A stretch of 64,000 nt of DNA from DASSUW01 sp963803335 (GTDB taxonomy: Bacteria > Actinomycetota > Thermoleophilia > Solirubrobacterales > Solirubrobacteraceae), in contig CAWDME010000001.1 in assembly GCA_963803335.1 (NCBI GenBank), positions 62,001 to 126,000 on the forward strand, given 5' to 3'. The position numbers were made by a program, and so were the translations under genes. Shown here piece after piece: positions 27,339 to 35,260 of this stretch. Position 1 is the stretch's first letter. Every line of letters begins with the position of its first letter. Below the pieces are notes generated by a model, which saw only the letters and a program-made list of their open reading frames with translations, was not told the origin of the DNA and searched no databases.

Positions 27339-28097
27339 TCAGCGGATCGCCATGCCGCCGTCGACGCTCAGTACGTGACCCGTCACGAAGCTGCTGCCCG
27401 GGCCGAGTAGATACAGCACGGCGTCGTCGAGCTCGCCGTCGCGCCCGCCCCGTCCCAGCGGCGTGCGCTTGAGCAAGAACTCCGGGAAGCGCTCCGGGTC
27501 ATCGCCGAGCTCGGCGGTCATCTCCGAGGCGAAGAAGCCGGGGGCGACGGCGTTGACGCGGATGCCGTAACGGCCCCATTGGGACGCGAGCTCGCGTGTG
27601 AGGCCGATGATCCCGGCCTTCGAGGCGACGTAGGCCGCATCTGGGATCTCGCCGATCGAGCGCAGGCCCATGACCGATGCGATGTTGACGATCGAGCGCC
27701 CGCCGTCGGCGATCGCCCGCATCTGTTCGGCGGCCAGGCACGAGAGCCCGAAGGGTGCCGTGAGGTTTAGCTCGACGACGCGCGCGAACGCTGCGGTCGG
27801 CGTGCGAAGGGCGGGACCAGTGGCGCCGGCGCCGGCGTTGTTGACGAGGCCGTCCAGGCGGCTGTGGCGCTCGATCACGGTCTCGACCAGCCGGCGTCGG
27901 TCGCCCTCGTCGGTGACATCGCACGGCACGGCGTCAGCGCCGCGGATCTCGTCGCGCAAGGCGGCGAGCCGGTCTGCGCGGCGTGCAGCCATGACCGGGA
28001 CGGCGCCGACCCGGGCCAGCGCGCGCGCGAGCTGCTCGCCGAGGCCGGAGCTGGCTCCGGTCACGATCACAACGCGGCCGTCGAGTTCGTTCGACAT
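27339..28097 (-). CDS. Short-chain dehydrogenase/reductase (SDR)
   Basis: A classical SDR of 252 residues from the ATG at 28097; a GTG two codons upstream (28103) is an alternative. TGASSGLG near 15-22, NNAG near 88, a catalytic Ser in NIASV, and YVASK are all present, and APGFFASEM follows. It ends in LSVDGGMAIR as typical beta-ketoacyl-reductase-like SDRs do. AARRAD after beta-2 (Arg) suggests NADP(H). The operator at 28109-28122 lies only 6 to 12 bp upstream, so a repressor there would also block ribosome-site exposure. The SnoaL-like gene follows. Confidence 0.9.
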   Translation of the reverse strand: MSNELDGRVVIVTGASSGLGEQLARALARVGAVPVMAARRADRLAALRDEIRGADAVPCDVTDEGDRRRLVETVIERHSRLDGLVNNAGAGATGPALRTPTAAFARVVELNLTAPFGLSCLAAEQMRAIADGGRSIVNIASVMGLRSIGEIPDAAYVASKAGIIGLTRELASQWGRYGIRVNAVAPGFFASEMTAELGDDPERFPEFLLKRTPLGRGGRDGELDDAVLYLLGPGSSFVTGHVLSVDGGMAIR

Positions 28098-28108
28098 CGT
28101 CACTCCCT

Positions 28109-28122
28109 ACTTGAAGTCACTT
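28109..28122. promoter_or_regulatory. TGA-NN-TCA operator copy at the SDR-SnoaL operon
   Basis: ACTTGAAGTCACTT, extended by CA on the right, has an intact core. It abuts the SDR start on the minus strand. Confidence 0.65.
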
Positions 28123-28205
28123 CAGCATACAGTGATGGTCAGCGGAGGTGCAAGGTCATCGCTGGCGTCAGTACAAGCGAGGCGCCGGCGGCGCTGGTAC
28201 TGTTG

Positions 28206-28219
28206 CCGTGAATTCACCT
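28206..28219. promoter_or_regulatory. TGA-NN-TCA operator copy at the first tetR promoter
   Basis: The 10-bp palindrome GTGAATTCAC (28208-28217) contains the intact core. It lies 20 bp upstream of the TetR start and overlaps the edge of an AAGGA ribosome site, as expected for autoregulation. Confidence 0.6.
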
Positions 28220-28238
28220 AAGGAAGCGAGTTCTCCTC

Positions 28239-28937
28239 TTGGCATCCGCCGTCACCTCACAACGCCGCCGCTCCGGCCCTGGTCCGCGCTCTTCCCGAAG
28301 CAAGCGGGACGCCATCCTTGCCACGGCCACCGAGTACTTCGGTCGGCATGGCTACGAGCACACCAAATGGGCCGACATCGCCGAAGCGGTCGGCATCGGC
28401 TCGACAGCGCTCTACCACTACTTCGAGTCGAAGCTGCACTGCCTGTACGAGATCCAGGCGCAAGCCGTGCAGGCGGACAGTGAGAAGTTCGCCCGCGTCG
28501 TGGCGGAGCACGAGGACTTCGCCGAGGCGCTGAAGGCGGTGCTCGAGGCCGCCTTCGAGCTCACCGAGCTGGAGGTGCTGCGCAACCGGGTGCTGGTCGC
28601 CGAGCAGGCGCTGGTCGGCCTGCATCGCTCGTCGGCGCGCGAGGAGGAGGCGCGGCAGCTCGCGCGCTCGCACATGCGTGACCTCGAGTTCGCGTGGGCG
28701 ACGTTCCTGACGCGCGGGATGGAGCAGGGCGCGATCCCGCAGGCCGATCCGCGGCTGCTCGCTCGCGCCATCCTCGGGCTCTACAACAGCGTCTGGCATT
28801 GGTACCGGCCGCGCGGCAGCCTGTCGCTCGAGGAGGTTCGCGATTTCTTCGTCGAGCGGTGCCTGGCGGTCGCCGGTCTGCCCGCCGGGCCCGCCAAGCG
28901 TCAGCTGAAGCGCAGCGGCCGTCGCCGGGCTGCCTGA
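28239..28937 (+). CDS. TetR-family transcriptional regulator, copy 1
   Basis: A 232-residue TetR repressor from a TTG at 28239. The helix-turn-helix includes GYEHTKWADIAEAVGIG and STALYHYFESKLHCLYEI, nearly identical to the regulator at 46536 (GYEHTKWADIARDVGVG, TALYHYFESKQHCLYEI). The ligand domain ends with LLARAILGLYNSVWHWYRP. In this family ligands are often acyl-CoAs, which would fit the surrounding genes (inference). Its own promoter carries an operator, and two more lie within 100 bp or so on the divergent side. It is convergent with the SnoaL-like gene, 4 nt apart. Confidence 0.93.
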   Translation: MASAVTSQRRRSGPGPRSSRSKRDAILATATEYFGRHGYEHTKWADIAEAVGIGSTALYHYFESKLHCLYEIQAQAVQADSEKFARVVAEHEDFAEALKAVLEAAFELTELEVLRNRVLVAEQALVGLHRSSAREEEARQLARSHMRDLEFAWATFLTRGMEQGAIPQADPRLLARAILGLYNSVWHWYRPRGSLSLEEVRDFFVERCLAVAGLPAGPAKRQLKRSGRRRAA

Positions 28938-28941
28938 GCGG

Positions 28942-29382
28942 CTACCCGAGGTCAAATAGCACGGCGGGGGAGCGGCCGACGACGTAGCGGTCGATGCGCC
29001 GGTCGGCAGCCAGACGGACCGCCGCCACGAACGTAGCCACGTTCACGCCATCCTGGCGCGTTTCGCCGAGCACCAGCTCAAGGTCGCGGTATCCCGAGGC
29101 CGCGGGAACGCGGTGCGCCGACTCCGCGAGGACGTGGTGGGTCCAGCTGGGCGCCCCACGCTGCGCGAGGTAGTCGTCGAACGCCCGACGGTCGCCAGCG
29201 AAGTCCTGCGCATCTCCCGCGCCCGTCGAGAACACGACGGAGAAGCGCAGGTCGGGGGCCAGCAGCTCGACGCAGCGGGCCGCGTTTGGGCCGTCGATGA
29301 CCTCGAAGAGGCGTCGCAGGACGCCCGGTCCCCGAGCTAACGTCTCTAGTGATTGCGCGGAATTCACCCAGTTGCCGGTCAC
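28942..29382 (-). CDS. SnoaL/NTF2-like small protein
   Basis: This NTF2-like protein has 146 residues from a GTG at 29382 that overlaps the ligase stop (GTGA, 29379-29382), so the two are translationally coupled. Marks are LRRLFEVIDGPNAARCVELL, SWTHHVLAES and LELVLGETRQDGVN. It shares these with its paralogue at 26926. The tight coupling to a CoA ligase suggests it acts on, or binds, the ligase product; the reaction cannot be named from sequence. Confidence 0.8.
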   Translation of the reverse strand: MTGNWVNSAQSLETLARGPGVLRRLFEVIDGPNAARCVELLAPDLRFSVVFSTGAGDAQDFAGDRRAFDDYLAQRGAPSWTHHVLAESAHRVPAASGYRDLELVLGETRQDGVNVATFVAAVRLAADRRIDRYVVGRSPAVLFDLG

Positions 29383-30962
29383 GCTGTGACCCGCGAGCGC
29401 TGCAGGATGAGCTTCACGACGTCACGCTTGACGGGCTTCAGGGACGGGGTCCGCGGAAACTCCTCGAACACCTCGACGGACTCCGGCCAGGTGTACTTGG
29501 CCACGCCCTCGGCGTCGAGGAACTGCTGCAGCTCGGCGAGCGTGGGGGCGGTGTGGCCGCGCTTCGCAATGATGGCCGCGCATGCGCGCTCGCCAAGTCG
29601 GTCGTCGGGCAGCGGCACGATCGCCACTTCGTGCACGGCCGGGTGGCGTTGGATGACCGGCTCGACCTCCGCCGGTACGACCGTCACGCCGCCGCGGCGG
29701 ATGATGTCCTTGGTTCGCCCGACGTAGATGAAGTGGCCGTCCTCGTCGAGCGATCCGAGGTCACCGGTCTGGTAGCCGCCCCAGTCGGTCAGCGACTCGC
29801 GCGTCAGCTCGTCGTTGTTGAGGAAGCCGAGGAAGCGGCTCGGGCCGTTGACGATCACCGGCCCGACCTCGCCCGCGGGCAGCGGCTGCCCGTCGTCACC
29901 GAGGATGCGGATCTCGGTGCCGTCGTACGGCCGGCCCTCGGTGCGCAGGATTTTGTCCTCGGGGTCGTCGGGCGCGTGGGCAGCGTGGCCGGGCACCTCC
30001 GAGAGCCCGTAGTCGCCGAGCGGCGGGACGCCGAAGGCCTGCTTCATGGCCAGGCGGCGCTCCGGACTCAGGCCGGGTGCCGCGAGCACGCGCATCGAGG
30101 AGAGGTCACGGTCGGTCTCGATCGCGGCGCGGATCATGTCGGTCGCGTGTGTCGGCATCGCCAGGACGTACGTGCAGCGATGCTCCTCGATCAGCCGCAG
30201 GGCGTCCTCGGGCTTCCAGCGGCTCAGGAGGACACCCGTCGCGCCGTTGAGCAGAACAGGCAGATAGCCGAAGACCAGACCGCCGACGAAGCCGAACTCG
30301 ACGACGGTCAGGTAGATGTCGTCGCCGGTCAGGCCCCAGCGCCTGCAGACCCCCTCTGTCGCGTAACGCAGGGTGTTGCTGGAGTGGACGATGCCCTTCG
30401 GCGCGGACGTCGTGCCCGACGAGTGAAGGACCAGCGCCGGGTCGTCCGCGTGACGCGCGCTGCGCTCGGCCGGCCGATCCTGCGCGGCCCAGGTCTCGAC
30501 ATCCTCGGGCATGACCGTCACCAGCAGCATGCGGTCGGCGGCCACCTGACGGCACTTTGCGACCTCCTTCTCGCCGCCGAAGGCCACGATCGCCGCCGCC
30601 TGCGTCTGCTCGACCAGCGCCGACAACTGCGTCTCGTTGAACATCGGGGGCAGCGGTGCCAGGACTACGCCTCGGTGGAGGCATCCGAGCATCGCGACGG
30701 CCGCCTCGATCGAGTGCCGGCCGAGCAGGATCACCACGTCGCCGGGCTGGATGCCGCCCTCCGCAAGATGGCTGGAGACGCCGATCGCGGCGCGACGGAG
30801 CTTCTCGTAGGCGATCCGGCGATCGTCGAGGATCAGCGCGATCCGGTCGACGTGCTCACACGCGCGCGCGTCGAACTCGTGCCAGAGGTCGCCGTCACGC
30901 CAGTAGCCCTCGGCGTAGTAGCGCTCAGCCTCCGGCTGGAACGCCAGCGTCGACTTGGTCAT
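29379..30962 (-). CDS. Acyl-CoA synthetase (AMP-forming)
   Basis: An ANL-superfamily ligase of 527 residues from the ATG at 30962, with GGAGG upstream. The phosphate loop is LHSSGTTSAPKGIVHS (expected 'YTSGTTGxPKG'), then GDYGLSEVPGH as motif A5, YQTGDLGSLDEDG and RTKDIIRRGG as the hinge region, and a final PRTPSLKPVKRDV with the catalytic Lys. It converts a carboxylic acid, ATP and CoA to the acyl-CoA. It recalls cyclohexanecarboxylate-type ligases, but that is only an impression. It diverges from the acyl-CoA dehydrogenase operon at 31082. Confidence 0.93.
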   Translation of the reverse strand: MTKSTLAFQPEAERYYAEGYWRDGDLWHEFDARACEHVDRIALILDDRRIAYEKLRRAAIGVSSHLAEGGIQPGDVVILLGRHSIEAAVAMLGCLHRGVVLAPLPPMFNETQLSALVEQTQAAAIVAFGGEKEVAKCRQVAADRMLLVTVMPEDVETWAAQDRPAERSARHADDPALVLHSSGTTSAPKGIVHSSNTLRYATEGVCRRWGLTGDDIYLTVVEFGFVGGLVFGYLPVLLNGATGVLLSRWKPEDALRLIEEHRCTYVLAMPTHATDMIRAAIETDRDLSSMRVLAAPGLSPERRLAMKQAFGVPPLGDYGLSEVPGHAAHAPDDPEDKILRTEGRPYDGTEIRILGDDGQPLPAGEVGPVIVNGPSRFLGFLNNDELTRESLTDWGGYQTGDLGSLDEDGHFIYVGRTKDIIRRGGVTVVPAEVEPVIQRHPAVHEVAIVPLPDDRLGERACAAIIAKRGHTAPTLAELQQFLDAEGVAKYTWPESVEVFEEFPRTPSLKPVKRDVVKLILQRSRVTA

Positions 30963-31065
30963 TCGTCTCCTCCACTCTCGCAAATGAACCAACTTCAATT
31001 TAGCTCGATATCGACTGGAATGCAACCTGGCACGAGTCTGCGAGGAAGACGATGCTTGTGCACTG

Positions 31066-31079
31066 ATACGATCTCAGTT
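31066..31079. promoter_or_regulatory. Weak operator copy at the dehydrogenase-kinase operon
   Basis: ATACGATCTCAGTT matches with one core mismatch (CGATCTCA) and contains a GATACGAT -10-like box. A still weaker half-site (AACTTCAATT, 30991-31000) lies on the ligase side. Confidence 0.35.
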
Positions 31080-31081
31080 CG

Positions 31082-32257
31082 ATGCGGCTTCAAGCCACAG
31101 AAGAGGAGCGGGCGCTGCAGGACGAGGTGCGGGCATTCCTGGCCCACAACCGCCTGACCGCCTCGGAGCTGCCGCGGACGCTCGATGACCGCATGGAAAT
31201 CCTGCGCGGGTGGCAGGCCGCCTGCTACGGCGCCGGCTTCGTGGGCCGTGCCTGGCCGGGTGAGTTCGGCGGCGGCGGCCGTTCCCCGGTCGAACAGATC
31301 GTCGTCGACCAGGAGCTCGCGGCCGCGGGGGCCGCGGAGTTCGTCAACGTCGTCGGACTCGATGTCCTGGGGCCGTCGCTGCTGCGCTTCGGCAACGATC
31401 GACAACGACACCGGTACATCCGGTCGATCCTCTCGGCAGAGGAGATCTGGTGCCAGGGCTTCTCGGAACCGGAGGCCGGCTCCGATCTCGCCTCGCTGCG
31501 CACACGGGCCGTCGAGCACGACGACTGCTTCGTACTGAGCGGCCAGAAGACATGGGTGTCCTGGGGCCAGTACGCACGCTGGTGCGGCCTGCTCGCGCGC
31601 ACCGACGAGAGGGTCCCGAAGCACCGCGGAATCTCGATGCTGATCGTCGACATGCGATCACCTGGCGTCGAGGTGCGCCCGATGACGCAGATCACCGGCC
31701 ATGCGGAGTTCTGTGAGCTTTTCCTTGACGACGTCGTCGTCCCGAAGGAGAACCTGCTCGGCGAGCGCGGTGAGGGCTGGAAGATCGCCATGCACACGCT
31801 CGGCCACGAGCGTGGCACCGCCGCCCTGCCCCGCCAGGTCAAACTTCGGACGTGGCTCGATCGCGCGGTGCGCGTTGCCGCCGAGCGCGAGCTCGACGGA
31901 CAGTCGATCCTGGCTGACCCACACGCGCAGGTCGCGCTCGCGCGGGCGTTCATCGGCGTCGAGGTGCTCCGCCACCACGCCTATCGGACGGTCGGGGAGT
32001 TCCTCAACGGCGGTGCGGTCGGTCCCGACAGCTCGACCGTGAAACTCCTGATGGCAGAGGCCGAGCAGCGCCTCGCGGCGACGGCGCTCGAGGTGCTAGG
32101 TCCGACGCTGCAACATGCGGAACCGGCGGGGGCGCCGGAGAACGGGTTCTGGCACGAAACCTACCTCTACTCGCGCGCGGCGAGCGTTTACGGCGGCACG
32201 CAGCAGATCCAGCGCAACATCATCGCCGACCGAATTCTCAAGCTGCCCGAAGACTAG
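31082..32257 (+). CDS. Acyl-CoA dehydrogenase, first subunit of a tandem pair
   Basis: An ACAD of 391 residues. WCQGFSEPEAGSDLASL is the FAD-contacting middle block, WVSWGQYARWC follows, and RGEGWKIAMHTLGHERG begins the C-terminal helical domain. The end, SVYGGTQQIQRNIIADRIL, is the FAD-binding signature but with Gly instead of Glu (YEGT in MCAD-type enzymes), so any catalytic Glu must sit elsewhere. The stop is 2 nt from the next ACAD, as in heterotetrameric alpha2-beta2 ACADs of steroid side-chain oxidation (FadE28/FadE29 type). Electrons should go to EtfAB. Confidence 0.92.
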   Translation: MRLQATEEERALQDEVRAFLAHNRLTASELPRTLDDRMEILRGWQAACYGAGFVGRAWPGEFGGGGRSPVEQIVVDQELAAAGAAEFVNVVGLDVLGPSLLRFGNDRQRHRYIRSILSAEEIWCQGFSEPEAGSDLASLRTRAVEHDDCFVLSGQKTWVSWGQYARWCGLLARTDERVPKHRGISMLIVDMRSPGVEVRPMTQITGHAEFCELFLDDVVVPKENLLGERGEGWKIAMHTLGHERGTAALPRQVKLRTWLDRAVRVAAERELDGQSILADPHAQVALARAFIGVEVLRHHAYRTVGEFLNGGAVGPDSSTVKLLMAEAEQRLAATALEVLGPTLQHAEPAGAPENGFWHETYLYSRAASVYGGTQQIQRNIIADRILKLPED

Positions 32258-32259
32258 TC

Positions 32260-33372
32260 ATGGATCTCGAACTCACCGATGAGCAGGCATGGCTGAGCGA
32301 GGCCCTCGACACGTTGCTCGGCCGCGAGTGGACCGGCGCCGAGGCCGCACACGAGGCGGGGCGGGACGACCGCCGGCGGCTGTGGGCGTCGCTCGTGGAG
32401 TTCGGCGCGCTGAGCGTGGATCGCGAGGAGGGACTCGGGGCCGTCGAGCTGTCGTTGGTGGCTCGTGCACTCGGCGTGCACCTCGCCTCAGCGCCGTTCC
32501 TCGGCAGTGCGGCGCTGCGCTATGCGGCCTTGCCGTTCTCGGACGGGTTGCCCGAGGCGTTCCGCGACGTCGGGGACGACCGCGTGTCCGTCGCGCTGCT
32601 GGAGCCCCGACGTGGCTGGTCGGTGGAGGCGGCCTCGACGACCGTGGGGGTCGCGGGCCTCGAAGGCCGCAAGGTCGCGGTCGAGCATGCCGGTGACGTC
32701 GACCACTTCGCGGTCGTGACGTCGGCCGGCACCGCACCGGCACTGGTGCTCGTGGCCGCGGGCGCACCCGGAGTGCTCGTGCGACCGCAGCCATCGCTCG
32801 ACGTGACCATCCCGATGCATGCTCTGACCTTCTCGGGGGCCGAGGGCGAGGGCGTGGCCGAGGGCGACCTCGCCGCGGCAATGCTCGCTCGCCTGACTGC
32901 AGTCGGGGCGCTGCTGGCGGCAGCAGAAGCCGTCGGCGCGGCGAGCCGGATGCTCGACGACGCCCGCACGTATGCGGCGGAGCGGCGTCAGTTCGGCCGC
33001 ACGATCGGCAGCTATCAGGCCCTGCGACACATCCTGGCCGACATGTACGTGCGTCAGACGAGCGCTTGGTCGAGCGTCCTCTACGCCGCCGCCGCCCTCG
33101 ACGACTGCCTACCCGAGGCCCAGCAGACGGCGGCGGTCGCCAAGGCCTACGTATCGCGTGCCGCTCGCGAGGTGGCGCACGGAGCGCTGCAGGTCTTCGG
33201 CGGTATCGCCTTCACCCAGGAGCACTGCGCGCACCGGTTCCTTCGCCGCATTGTCGTTCGCGAGCAGCAGTTCGGGGACGCCGCGCACCATGAGCGCGAG
33301 CTCGGCCGAGCGCTCGCCCAGCAGGCAGCGCGGCGGCCCGAGGACGCGACGGTCCCAACGACGGTCAGCTGA
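32260..33372 (+). CDS. Acyl-CoA dehydrogenase, second subunit of a tandem pair
   Basis: A diverged ACAD of 370 residues. The middle FAD block is not recognisable, while the C-terminal domain is clear: YAAERRQFGRTIGSYQALRH and VFGGIAFTQEHCAHRFLRRI. This division of features is typical of the partner subunit in alpha2-beta2 ACADs, where the two chains together build one FAD site. It starts 2 nt after its partner. It probably oxidises a branched or bulky acyl-CoA. It is followed 21 nt later by the APH-like kinase. Confidence 0.9.
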   Translation: MDLELTDEQAWLSEALDTLLGREWTGAEAAHEAGRDDRRRLWASLVEFGALSVDREEGLGAVELSLVARALGVHLASAPFLGSAALRYAALPFSDGLPEAFRDVGDDRVSVALLEPRRGWSVEAASTTVGVAGLEGRKVAVEHAGDVDHFAVVTSAGTAPALVLVAAGAPGVLVRPQPSLDVTIPMHALTFSGAEGEGVAEGDLAAAMLARLTAVGALLAAAEAVGAASRMLDDARTYAAERRQFGRTIGSYQALRHILADMYVRQTSAWSSVLYAAAALDDCLPEAQQTAAVAKAYVSRAAREVAHGALQVFGGIAFTQEHCAHRFLRRIVVREQQFGDAAHHERELGRALAQQAARRPEDATVPTTVS

Positions 33373-33393
33373 GGAAAGGCACGCGGCCTGGGC

Positions 33394-34482
33394 ATGACTC
33401 CCGAAACGGGCTTCAACGATCCGACCGCCCAGCGCCTCGAGCGCATGAGCACGGGAGCCGATCCCGAGCTCGTCGCTCCGATGCTCGCGGAGGTCCTTCA
33501 CGACCCGCGGTGGCTGAGCTGCGACGTGGCGCTCATCTCCGGCGGCAAGTCGAACCTGACCTATCGGGTCGCGTCGGACGCCGGCGAGGTCATCCTCAGG
33601 CGCCCGCCGCTCGGGCACATCCTCCCGACGGCGCATGACATGGTCCGCGAGCACCGCGTGCTCTCCGCGCTCGACGGCACCACGGTGCCCGTTCCCCGCA
33701 CGCTGTATCTCGGCGACGGCGACAGCCCGCTTGGGGCGCCGTTCTTCGTAATGGAGCGCGTCGTCGGCCACGTCTGCCGCAACGAGCTGCCGCCGGGCTA
33801 CGCCGACACGCCGGACGAGCGGCAGGCGATCGGCGAGGTGCTCGTCGACGTCCTCGCCGACCTGCACACCGTGGATCCGTCGGCGGTCGGTCTTGGGGAC
33901 TTCGGGCGGCCGGCCGGGTTCATGGAGCGTCAGCTGCGCCGCTGGTCGCAGCAGTGGGAGGCCTCGAGGACCCAGGACCTGCCGGCGCTCGACACGCTGC
34001 GCGACGATCTCGTGCGCTCGCTGCCCGGGGAGCGCGTGCACTCGATCGTGCACGGCGACTACCGGCTCGACAACACCGTCCTGCACCCGACGCGACCCGG
34101 CCGCATCGTCGCCGTGCTCGACTGGGAGATGAGCACGCTCGGCGACCCGTTCACCGACCTCGGCGCCCTACTGGCGTTCTGGAGCGAAGAGGCCGATGCC
34201 GAGGTGCTCACTGCCGCGCGCATCGTCGCACCCGTCACCGCGGCGACGGGATTCCCCTCGCGCGCCGACGTCATCGAGCGCTACGCACGGCGCACCGGCT
34301 TCGACGTGTCGGATGTCGACTGGTACCAGTCGTTCGCGTTCTTCAAGCTCGCGGTCGTCTGTCAGGGCATCGCCGCCCGCGCCGCTGGCGGCGCGATGGT
34401 CGGCTCCGGCTTCGATGACGCTCAGCGGCTCGTCGTGCCGCTCGTCGACGCCGGCCAGCACCTTCTCGCCACGCGGCGCTAG
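33394..34482 (+). CDS. APH/ACAD10-like phosphotransferase (possible 4-hydroxyacyl-CoA kinase)
   Basis: A 362-residue protein-kinase-like phosphotransferase. GGKSNLTYRV is the nucleotide loop, HGDYRLDN (220-227) the catalytic loop with Asp222, and VLDWEMSTLGDP (about 241-252) the metal-binding DWE segment. This is the family of the kinase domain of ACAD10/ACAD11 and of LvaA, which phosphorylate 4-hydroxyacyl-CoA so that an ACAD can eliminate phosphate. The operon position behind two ACADs, and the ACAD10/11-like enzyme at 45173, support that role by inference. An antibiotic-resistance role is unlikely. Confidence 0.88.
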   Translation: MTPETGFNDPTAQRLERMSTGADPELVAPMLAEVLHDPRWLSCDVALISGGKSNLTYRVASDAGEVILRRPPLGHILPTAHDMVREHRVLSALDGTTVPVPRTLYLGDGDSPLGAPFFVMERVVGHVCRNELPPGYADTPDERQAIGEVLVDVLADLHTVDPSAVGLGDFGRPAGFMERQLRRWSQQWEASRTQDLPALDTLRDDLVRSLPGERVHSIVHGDYRLDNTVLHPTRPGRIVAVLDWEMSTLGDPFTDLGALLAFWSEEADAEVLTAARIVAPVTAATGFPSRADVIERYARRTGFDVSDVDWYQSFAFFKLAVVCQGIAARAAGGAMVGSGFDDAQRLVVPLVDAGQHLLATRR

Positions 34483-34499
34483 GCGTGCGCACGTAACGG

Positions 34500-34513
34500 A
34501 AGTGAGGTCACTT
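34500..34513. promoter_or_regulatory. TGA-NN-TCA operator copy and promoter of the first phasin-like gene
   Basis: AAGTGAGGTCACTT has perfect 6-bp half-sites. Three bases later comes TTCTGCGATACGAT (34517-34530), almost identical in sequence and spacing to the block after the operator at 38073, and containing a TACGAT -10-like box. Confidence 0.7.
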
Positions 34514-34578
34514 CATTTCTGCGATACGATCGGCAGATTGGCAAGCCCAGCCCGGGCCACCGGAGAAGGGGGAGGGAC

Positions 34579-34854
34579 ATGGCGACCGAGTCGGATAAGG
34601 CCAAGCGCCACGCGGAGGACACTGTCGAGCGCATCCGAGCTCTCAACGAGCAGATCCTCTCGAGCAGCAAGGAGTGGGGCCAGGGCTTCCTTGACGCGTA
34701 CGAGCAGAGCATGCGCACGTTCGCCGACTTCGAGGAGCGCGCGGCCGAGGGGACCGACATCGCGTCGCTGTCACGGATCGCGAAGGCCCAGGCCGACTTC
34801 ACGCGCGAGGTGACGAAGATCTCGACCGACGCCGCTCGGCGAATGCTGAAGTAG
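34579..34854 (+). CDS. Phasin-like small protein 1
   Basis: A 91-residue, highly charged, helical protein: TVERIRALNEQILSSSKEWG, FLDAYEQSMRTFADFEERAA, then ADFTREVTKISTDAARRML. It shares this pattern with the protein at 44321 (YLDSYEKTVVQLADGYEKAA, ADFAREVTKAYTSAAREL). Such short amphipathic proteins beside PHA synthase genes usually coat storage granules. GGAGGG at 34570-34575 is its ribosome site, 3 to 4 nt from the ATG. It has its own operator and promoter, separate from the kinase operon before it. Confidence 0.75.
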   Translation: MATESDKAKRHAEDTVERIRALNEQILSSSKEWGQGFLDAYEQSMRTFADFEERAAEGTDIASLSRIAKAQADFTREVTKISTDAARRMLK

Positions 34855-34856
34855 GG

Positions 34857-35195
34857 TCAGGTCGCGGCGACCAGTCGCCTGAGCAGCCAGACGGCTGTCG
34901 CGAGCAGCGCGTAGCCGGCGACCGGCAGGCCGGCGATCGTGGGCGGCACGTCCGCGGCGCACATGATCGCGCCGCTGAGCATCGTCGCGGCGCACACCGG
35001 CCCGAGTATGACCCGCTCACCTCCATCGACGTGGAGGACGATCGCCCGGCGGCCGTCGCGGCGTTGGACTCGGAGGCTCACGGTCGGCCGACGCACCGGA
35101 GCCTGTTCGGCGCGCGCCCGCGGCTTCCTGCCGGCGGCGCGGTCAGCGCAAGCCCATGTGGCACGACGATCACCGGTGGAGGCGCCACCGGTCAT
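34857..35195 (-). CDS. Small protein with two hydrophobic segments
   Basis: A possible 112-residue protein from an ATG at 35195. The N-terminal half is basic; the C-terminal half has two hydrophobic stretches (VILGPVCAATMLSGAIMCAA and VAGYALLATAVWLLRRL) with a PPTIAGLP turn between, suggesting a small membrane protein. It follows the crotonase stop by 65 nt on the same strand. I do not recognise it. The GC-rich setting means the start, and even the reality of the gene, is uncertain. Confidence 0.4.
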   Translation of the reverse strand: MTGGASTGDRRATWACADRAAGRKPRARAEQAPVRRPTVSLRVQRRDGRRAIVLHVDGGERVILGPVCAATMLSGAIMCAADVPPTIAGLPVAGYALLATAVWLLRRLVAAT

Positions 35196-35260
35196 CGTCG
35201 GCCTCGGCCTCCCTGCCGAGGCGCTGCTCGGAAACGTCCGATCGTCGCCGGCGCTCGGCG

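Noticed and set aside
30987..31000. A further operator copy on the ligase side of the 30962-31082 gap.
   Set aside because: AACCAACTTCAATT has two core mismatches and unequal arms; it is at best a half-site and was not counted.
33394..34482. Antibiotic phosphotransferase (aminoglycoside resistance).
   Set aside because: The fold is shared, but the sequence pattern and the operon with acyl-CoA dehydrogenases fit the ACAD10/LvaA-like group better.
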